Shown here: piece by piece, positions 13,224-16,802 of the stretch | Position numbering within the stretch: position 1 is the first letter of the stretch | Layout of the letters: every line of letters starts with the position of its first letter | Assembly (NCBI GenBank): GCA_003662205.1 | Contig: QMXQ01000012.1 | Coordinates: 1-16,802, forward strand | Length of the DNA stretch: 16,802 bases | Origin: Candidatus Bathyarchaeota archaeon | Lineage (GTDB): Archaea > Thermoproteota > Bathyarchaeia > TCS64 | Direction of reading: 5' to 3' | Notes under the pieces: generated by a model | Told to the model about the DNA's origin: nothing | Database searches by the model: none | The model's input: the letters and a program-made list of their open reading frames with translations, nothing else | Made by a program: the position numbers and the translations under genes

Positions 13224-13454
13224 TCACTCGATCACGATCATCGTCAGCGTCGATCTGACGTTCTTCAGACGCCTGATCTTGTTCCCGATGGCGTCCTTGA
13301 GCTGCTGCATCGACTCGGCCTCGAGCCTCACGACGAGATCGTAGACGCCGTAGACGCCGTAGACGTCCTTCACCTCCTCGATCTCCCGGAGTGCCTTGCT
13401 CACCTCGGCTTCAGACCCCATATCCGTGTTGATGAGAACGAAGGCGATGTTCAT
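13224..13454 (-). CDS. Stand-alone Lrp/AsnC ligand-binding (RAM) domain protein
   Basis: 76 residues: NIAFVLINTDMGSEAEVSKAL, EVKDVYGVYGVYDLVVRLEAE and a C-terminal RRLKNVRSTLTMIVIE. This is the AsnC-type effector-binding domain with no DNA-binding part, a common small archaeal protein (SraA/TTHA-type). Such proteins form dimers or octamers that bind amino acids at the interface, and may partner full-length Lrp regulators. The repeated VYG triplets come from a 9-base repeat at about 13340-13367 but do not lengthen the loop relative to the family. Start: ATG 13454 with GAGGTGA (13459-13465) four bases upstream; a TTG one codon earlier is less likely. TATA candidate at 13485-13493. It is convergent with the APS kinase and downstream of the nucleotide-sugar dehydrogenase on the same strand. 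Confidence 0.85.
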   Translation of the reverse strand: MNIAFVLINTDMGSEAEVSKALREIEEVKDVYGVYGVYDLVVRLEAESMQQLKDAIGNKIRRLKNVRSTLTMIVIE

Positions 13455-13484
13455 CAAGTCACCTCACAGCCTATACGGCATACT

Positions 13485-13493
13485 GTTTTTAAA
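13485..13493 (-). promoter_or_regulatory. TATA box of the stand-alone RAM-domain gene
   Basis: GTTTAAAAA on the minus strand in the gap after the dehydrogenase, centred about 26 bp before a predicted start near 13463. Confidence 0.45.
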
Positions 13494-13532
13494 CGTTTTC
13501 CACCGCCCCGTTTTCCTTCTTGAAGATACCTC

Positions 13533-14912
13533 CTAGGCCCCTTTTCCTACGCCCACGTAGCGGACACCCGGAGGCAGGTCCACCGATCTGAACAGGGAGC
13601 GCCCGTCCACTATGACCGCCGGCCTCGTCAGCTGCTCCGCGAGCCTCCCAAGGTCCAGCCTTCGATACTCGTCATGGTCCGTCGCAAAGACGACCACCGA
13701 AGCGTCCTTAAAAGCCTCGGAAGGGGAGGAGACGAGTGGGATCGACATCCGCTGGAGCCTCTCGTCGCGGCGTATGAGGGGGTCGTGGACCACGATGGAG
13801 GCCGCGAGCCTCTGGAGACAGCGGGCGATCTCGTATGCGGGGGAGTTCCTCGCGTCCGAGGTGCCGCCTCGGAACGCGAGGCCCATGACGGCGACCTTGC
13901 ACCGGCCGAGGTCGATGCCCACCTCCTCGGCGGCCTTCACGGCGAGGTCAACGGCGTATCGGGGCATATCTTCGTTGATCTTGCGTGCCGTGAGGATCAG
14001 GGGAAGGTCGACGTCCCTCTTGGAGGCGGCCTCGGCGACGAAGTAGGGGTAGTAGGGGATGCAGACGCCGCCGACGCCGCAGCCGGGGATGTGGAGGTGG
14101 CAGAAGGGCTGGCTGTTCGCCGCCTCCCGCACCTCCATGTAGTCCACGCTGATCGCCTGGCAGAGCTTCGCCAGCTCGTTCGCCAGCGCTATGTTCACGT
14201 CCCTGTAGACGCCCTCAAACAGCTTTGAGGCCTCGGCCGCCGTGGCGCTGCTCATCTTGACGACGCCCCTCTCTGCCACCACCTCGTAAAGGGTGGCGAG
14301 GGCCTCGGTGCTCCTCTCCCCGACGCCGCCGACGACCTTGGGGTATCTACGCCTTATGTCCTCCAGGGCGCGCCCCACGTATATCCTCTCGGGGCTGGCG
14401 CACAGGCCGAAGTCGGCCTCCGCCTCCAGGCCGCTCTCCGCCTCTAGGACGGCACGTCCCGTCGTCTCAGTGAAGCCGGGGGGGACGCTGCACTCGACGG
14501 CGACCAAGTCCCCCCTCTTCAGCCCTCGGCCCACATCCCTCAGGGCCCGCAGGAGCGCGGCACCGTCGAACCGTTTATCCTCCCCTAGAAGGGTCGGGAC
14601 GGCGACCAGTTTTACGTCGGCGTCCCTTGAGGCGCCTACGGTGTCCGTCGTTGCCTCGAATACGCCCGCCGCCCTGAACTGCTTTATGGCCTGGGCCACG
14701 CCGGGCTCCTCCGTGGGTGTCTCGCCCCTGTTCAGTGCTTTAACCTTCTCCTCGTCGATGTCCACGCCGATCACCCTGGCGCCCGCCTCCATCCAAGCGA
14801 CGGCTAGAGGGAGGCCGACGTGCCCGAGGCCGTAGACCGCCACCGTGATCTCCCCCCGCCTCAGCCGCTCCCTCAGCTGTTCCGCAGGTAACTCCAAAAC
14901 CACGCTACACAT
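13533..14912 (-). CDS. UDP-sugar 6-dehydrogenase, UDP-GlcNAc/UDP-ManNAc type (WecC/WbpA-like)
   Basis: 459 residues. Rossmann GLGHVGLP (28-35) and D51 for NAD. The middle helices carry the KLFEGVYRDVNIALANELA signature (230-248), with the catalytic-site lysine and asparagine. The active-site cysteine is in GCGVGGVCIPYYPYF (277-291, C284). The C-terminal domain holds MGLAFRGGTSDARNSP (343-358) and HDP (376-378). The pattern fits dehydrogenases acting on UDP-N-acetylhexosamines better than UDP-glucose dehydrogenase. It oxidises C6 of the sugar twice with NAD to give a UDP-HexNAc uronic acid. The start (ATG 14912) overlaps the last 8 bases of the upstream oxidoreductase gene, so the two are translationally coupled. 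The exact sugar (GlcNAc or ManNAc) is not decided by sequence alone. Confidence 0.9.
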   Translation of the reverse strand: MCSVVLELPAEQLRERLRRGEITVAVYGLGHVGLPLAVAWMEAGARVIGVDIDEEKVKALNRGETPTEEPGVAQAIKQFRAAGVFEATTDTVGASRDADVKLVAVPTLLGEDKRFDGAALLRALRDVGRGLKRGDLVAVECSVPPGFTETTGRAVLEAESGLEAEADFGLCASPERIYVGRALEDIRRRYPKVVGGVGERSTEALATLYEVVAERGVVKMSSATAAEASKLFEGVYRDVNIALANELAKLCQAISVDYMEVREAANSQPFCHLHIPGCGVGGVCIPYYPYFVAEAASKRDVDLPLILTARKINEDMPRYAVDLAVKAAEEVGIDLGRCKVAVMGLAFRGGTSDARNSPAYEIARCLQRLAASIVVHDPLIRRDERLQRMSIPLVSSPSEAFKDASVVVFATDHDEYRRLDLGRLAEQLTRPAVIVDGRSLFRSVDLPPGVRYVGVGKGA

Positions 14913-15852
14913 CCCCCATCCTCACGGGCCTGTTCGTCTCCGCCGACCTCAGCACCGCCTCGCAGAGGGATAGCGCCCTGAGCCCCTCCTCGCCCGAGGG
15001 GCTCGGCGGCTCGTCGTTCTGGATCGACCGGGAGAAGCGTTCGAGCTCTATCTTCAGGGGCTCCCTCGTCTCCAGCAGGGGCTCCTTCACCTCCGTCCCC
15101 TTCTCGATGGATATCCTCTGGGTGATGTACTCGACGTTGATGAGGCCCTCGGTGCCGGTGACGACGAGGCGGCGCACCTTCCGGGGCGTCAGCCAGTTCG
15201 TCTCTATGAAGGCGCTCCTGCCGCCGCCGAACCGGAAGAGGATGTCCGCGTAGTCCTCGAATTTGTGGGCGATGCTCCCGACGATGGCGTAGACCTCCGA
15301 CACCGGGTCCTCGAAGAGCTGGCAGACCACGTCGATGTCGTGGATGGCGAGGTCCTTCACGATGCCGACGTCCCCCACCCTGTCCGGCCGCCGGGAGACC
15401 CTCCGGACGTGGGCGAGGATGACCTCCCCTATCTCGCCGGCCTTGATGAGCTCCACGGTCTTCCGCACCGCGGGGTTGAAGCGCTCGACGAATCCCACCA
15501 TGAGCTTGACGCCTGCCTTCTCCGCCGCCCTGATCACCTCCTCCGCCTCCGAGACCAGGTTCGTCATGGGCTTCTCTATGAGGATGTGCTTCCCCGCCTC
15601 GATGGCCCAGAGCGCTACCTCCGCGTGGGTGACGGTGGGGGTGCAGATGGAGACCGCCTCGACATCCCGCCGCTCCAGCAGACGCCCGTACTCGGTGTAC
15701 GCGTCCACGCCGTAGCGGTCGGCCACGGTCTTCGCCCTAGCCTCGTCGAGGTCGCAGACGGCCGCGAGCTCGGTGGAGTCCAGCTCCTGGTATACCCGGG
15801 CGTGTTGGGTTCCCCACGCCCCGCATCCGATGACGGCGACCCTCGTCTTCAC
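14905..15852 (-). CDS. Gfo/Idh/MocA oxidoreductase, probably acting on a UDP-sugar (WlbA/GnnA-like)
   Basis: 315 residues. Rossmann GCGAWGTQHA (9-18), acidic D34, the family signature EKP (93-95; K94 catalytic), and DLAIHDIDV (167-175) with the catalytic H171/D172 region, followed by the C-terminal beta sheet. Members close to this use NAD to oxidise C3 of UDP-GlcNAc or UDP-GlcNAc uronic acid. Overlapping the UDP-HexNAc 6-dehydrogenase by 8 bases argues for a role in the same pathway: oxidation at C6 by one enzyme and at C3 by the other gives the 3-keto intermediate for diacetamido-uronic acids. No aminotransferase or acetyltransferase for the next steps is in the window. Start: GTG 15852 with GAGGATC eight bases upstream; the ATG inside GAGGATC's flank is out of frame. 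A TATA box candidate lies at 15886-15895. Confidence 0.85.
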   Translation of the reverse strand: MKTRVAVIGCGAWGTQHARVYQELDSTELAAVCDLDEARAKTVADRYGVDAYTEYGRLLERRDVEAVSICTPTVTHAEVALWAIEAGKHILIEKPMTNLVSEAEEVIRAAEKAGVKLMVGFVERFNPAVRKTVELIKAGEIGEVILAHVRRVSRRPDRVGDVGIVKDLAIHDIDVVCQLFEDPVSEVYAIVGSIAHKFEDYADILFRFGGGRSAFIETNWLTPRKVRRLVVTGTEGLINVEYITQRISIEKGTEVKEPLLETREPLKIELERFSRSIQNDEPPSPSGEEGLRALSLCEAVLRSAETNRPVRMGDV

Positions 15853-15885
15853 CTTTCGATCCTCATAGGGGGTTCCTGCCTCCAG

Positions 15886-15895
15886 GGTTATAGCC
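15886..15895 (-). promoter_or_regulatory. TATA box candidate of the oxidoreductase-dehydrogenase operon
   Basis: GGCTATAACC on the minus strand, centred about 26 bp before position 15864, just ahead of the ribosome site of GTG 15852. An alternative box, ATATAGGC, lies at 15893-15900. Confidence 0.4.
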
Positions 15896-15911
15896 TATAT
15901 CCCGGGCGTGG

Positions 15912-15922
15912 GGAGAAAAAGG
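15912..15922 (-). terminator. T-run terminator after the AmrS gene
   Basis: CCTTTTTCTCC on the minus strand begins about 9 bases after the AmrS stop codon. It separates that gene from the oxidoreductase operon, which has its own promoter downstream. Confidence 0.45.
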
Positions 15923-15930
15923 TTCCGCCC

Positions 15931-16802
15931 TCAAAACATCAGGGGGTTCCTGTGGACCTCGCGGCTCCCGACGATGGGGATGGGCTCCCCGCAGTATTCG
16001 CAGTTGTTCTCGCCGTCGAGGTGCCAGCCGGTGATGGTGTACCCGCTGCGCTCGATGACGGCCTTGCCGCAGGCGGGGCAGAAGGTGTGCTCGTACTCGG
16101 TGAGGGGGAGGTTGCCGACGTAGACGTACCTGGCGCCCTCCTCCATGGCGATGCGCCTGGCGTTGACGAGGGTCTGGACCGGCGTCGGGGGGACATGGGT
16201 GAACTTGTAGTGGGGGAAGAACCTGCTCAGGTGGAGGGGGGTGTCCGGGCCGAGCTCGTCGACGAGGTAGCGGGCCATCCTCCGGGTCTCCTCCTCGCTG
16301 TCGTTGGTCTCGGGGATGATGAGGAAGGTGACCTCCACGTGGACGCCCCGCCGCTTCATCTCCACCGTCGCGTCCAGGACGCTCTGGAGGTCGGCGCTGC
16401 AGTATCTGCGGTAGAACTCCTCGTTGAAGGCCTTCCAGTCGACGTTGGCGGCGTCGATGACGTCCACGACCCGGCTCAGGGCGGGCTTGGAGATGTACCC
16501 GTTGGTGACGAGGACGTTCTTCATGCCCCGTTTATGGGCGAGGCGGGCGACGTCCTCCACGTAGTCGAGGTTGATGAGGGGCTCGTTGTAGGTGTAGGCG
16601 ATGCTGGTGCAGTCCTGCCTCCTCGCCATGGCGACCACCTCCCCCGGCGCCACGTACCGGGTCGGGAGCTCGCCGGGCTTCGCCGTCGACAGGTGCCAGT
16701 TCTGGCACCAGGGGCAGGTGAAGCTGCAGCCGACGCCGCTGATGGAGAAGGCGAGGCTCCCCGGGTGGAAGTGGGCGAGGGGCTTCTTCTCGATGGGGTC
16801 GA
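15931..16802 (-). CDS. amrS: AmmeMemoRadiSam-system radical SAM enzyme (AmrS), 5' end outside the window
   Basis: About 290 codons are visible, and the frame stays open to the right edge. The radical SAM cluster motif CSFTCPWC (CX3CX2C, coded at about 16705-16728) binds the 4Fe-4S centre; it is followed by QNW and then SIAYTYNEPLI, WKAFNEEFYRRYC, and HLSRFFPHYKF. The C-terminus carries two CxxC pairs (CPAC and CEYC), a zinc or second iron-sulfur site seen in AmrS proteins. The GTG at 16653 is internal, downstream of the cluster motif, and is not the start. AmrS relates to pyruvate-formate-lyase-activating enzymes and is named for its partnership with MEMO1 and AMMECR1 proteins, neither of which is in this window. 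The radical substrate is unknown. An N-terminal piece of roughly 40-50 residues is expected beyond the edge. Confidence 0.88.
   Translation of the reverse strand, partial: DPIEKKPLAHFHPGSLAFSISGVGCSFTCPWCQNWHLSTAKPGELPTRYVAPGEVVAMARRQDCTSIAYTYNEPLINLDYVEDVARLAHKRGMKNVLVTNGYISKPALSRVVDVIDAANVDWKAFNEEFYRRYCSADLQSVLDATVEMKRRGVHVEVTFLIIPETNDSEEETRRMARYLVDELGPDTPLHLSRFFPHYKFTHVPPTPVQTLVNARRIAMEEGARYVYVGNLPLTEYEHTFCPACGKAVIERSGYTITGWHLDGENNCEYCGEPIPIVGSREVHRNPLMF

Noticed and set aside
13340..13367. Three copies of a 9-base unit (GTCTACGGC on the minus strand) as a possible repeat expansion
   Set aside because: The encoded VYGVYGVYD segment has the normal family length at this loop, so it is probably coincidental codon repetition rather than an insertion.

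Overview
This is chromosomal DNA from an archaeon, probably of the Thermoproteota/TACK side (Bathyarchaeia-like is a guess). The sequence is GC-rich, with AGG-heavy arginine codons. AT-rich TATA-type promoters lie about 26 bp from gene starts, several transcripts look leaderless or nearly so, and GGTGA/GAGGTGA ribosome sites are present. The families are archaeal in character: AspRS-related asparagine synthetase, TrmB and Lrp/AsnC regulators, a stand-alone RAM-domain protein and AmrS. No rRNA, tRNA, CRISPR array or insertion sequence was seen.

Layout. The left edge holds the start of a PurM-like gene (1-157, minus), divergent from a large protein with a Bud32/RIO-like kinase domain (281-1912). 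Facing it is a minus-strand run: an Lrp/AsnC regulator (4654-5127), a histone-deacetylase-family hydrolase (3554-4615) and an unidentified coiled-coil protein (1928-3493). The regulator is divergent from an archaeal asparagine synthetase (5257-6249) across an AT-rich promoter with two 13-bp palindromes. An unexplained 200-bp stretch of lower GC follows. Next come a GalE-type epimerase (6452-7420) and a zinc-ribbon/RDD membrane protein (7470-8525), both minus.

The right half is mainly a sugar-nucleotide and sulfur-sugar region. A TrmB regulator (8824-9678) is divergent from a convincing UDP-sulfoquinovose synthase (9819-10973, SQD1/Agl3 type). Then follow a second GalE-type epimerase (11025-11975), a family-2 glycosyltransferase whose start is broken or unconventional (12003-12629) and an APS kinase (12688-13215). 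On the minus strand are a stand-alone Lrp ligand-binding domain (13224-13454) and an overlapping pair, a Gfo/Idh oxidoreductase (14905-15852) and a UDP-sugar 6-dehydrogenase (13533-14912). An AmrS radical SAM gene (15931-16802) runs off the right edge.

Together the right-half genes could supply UDP-sulfoquinovose, UDP-uronic acids, epimerised hexoses, PAPS and a transferase for a sulfated or sulfonated surface glycan or lipid. The enzyme families are seen in the sequence; the joint product is inference. The main oddities are a likely CTG start for the Lrp gene, a TAG codon just before the glycosyltransferase frame, and a small gene-like frame at 8694-8861.
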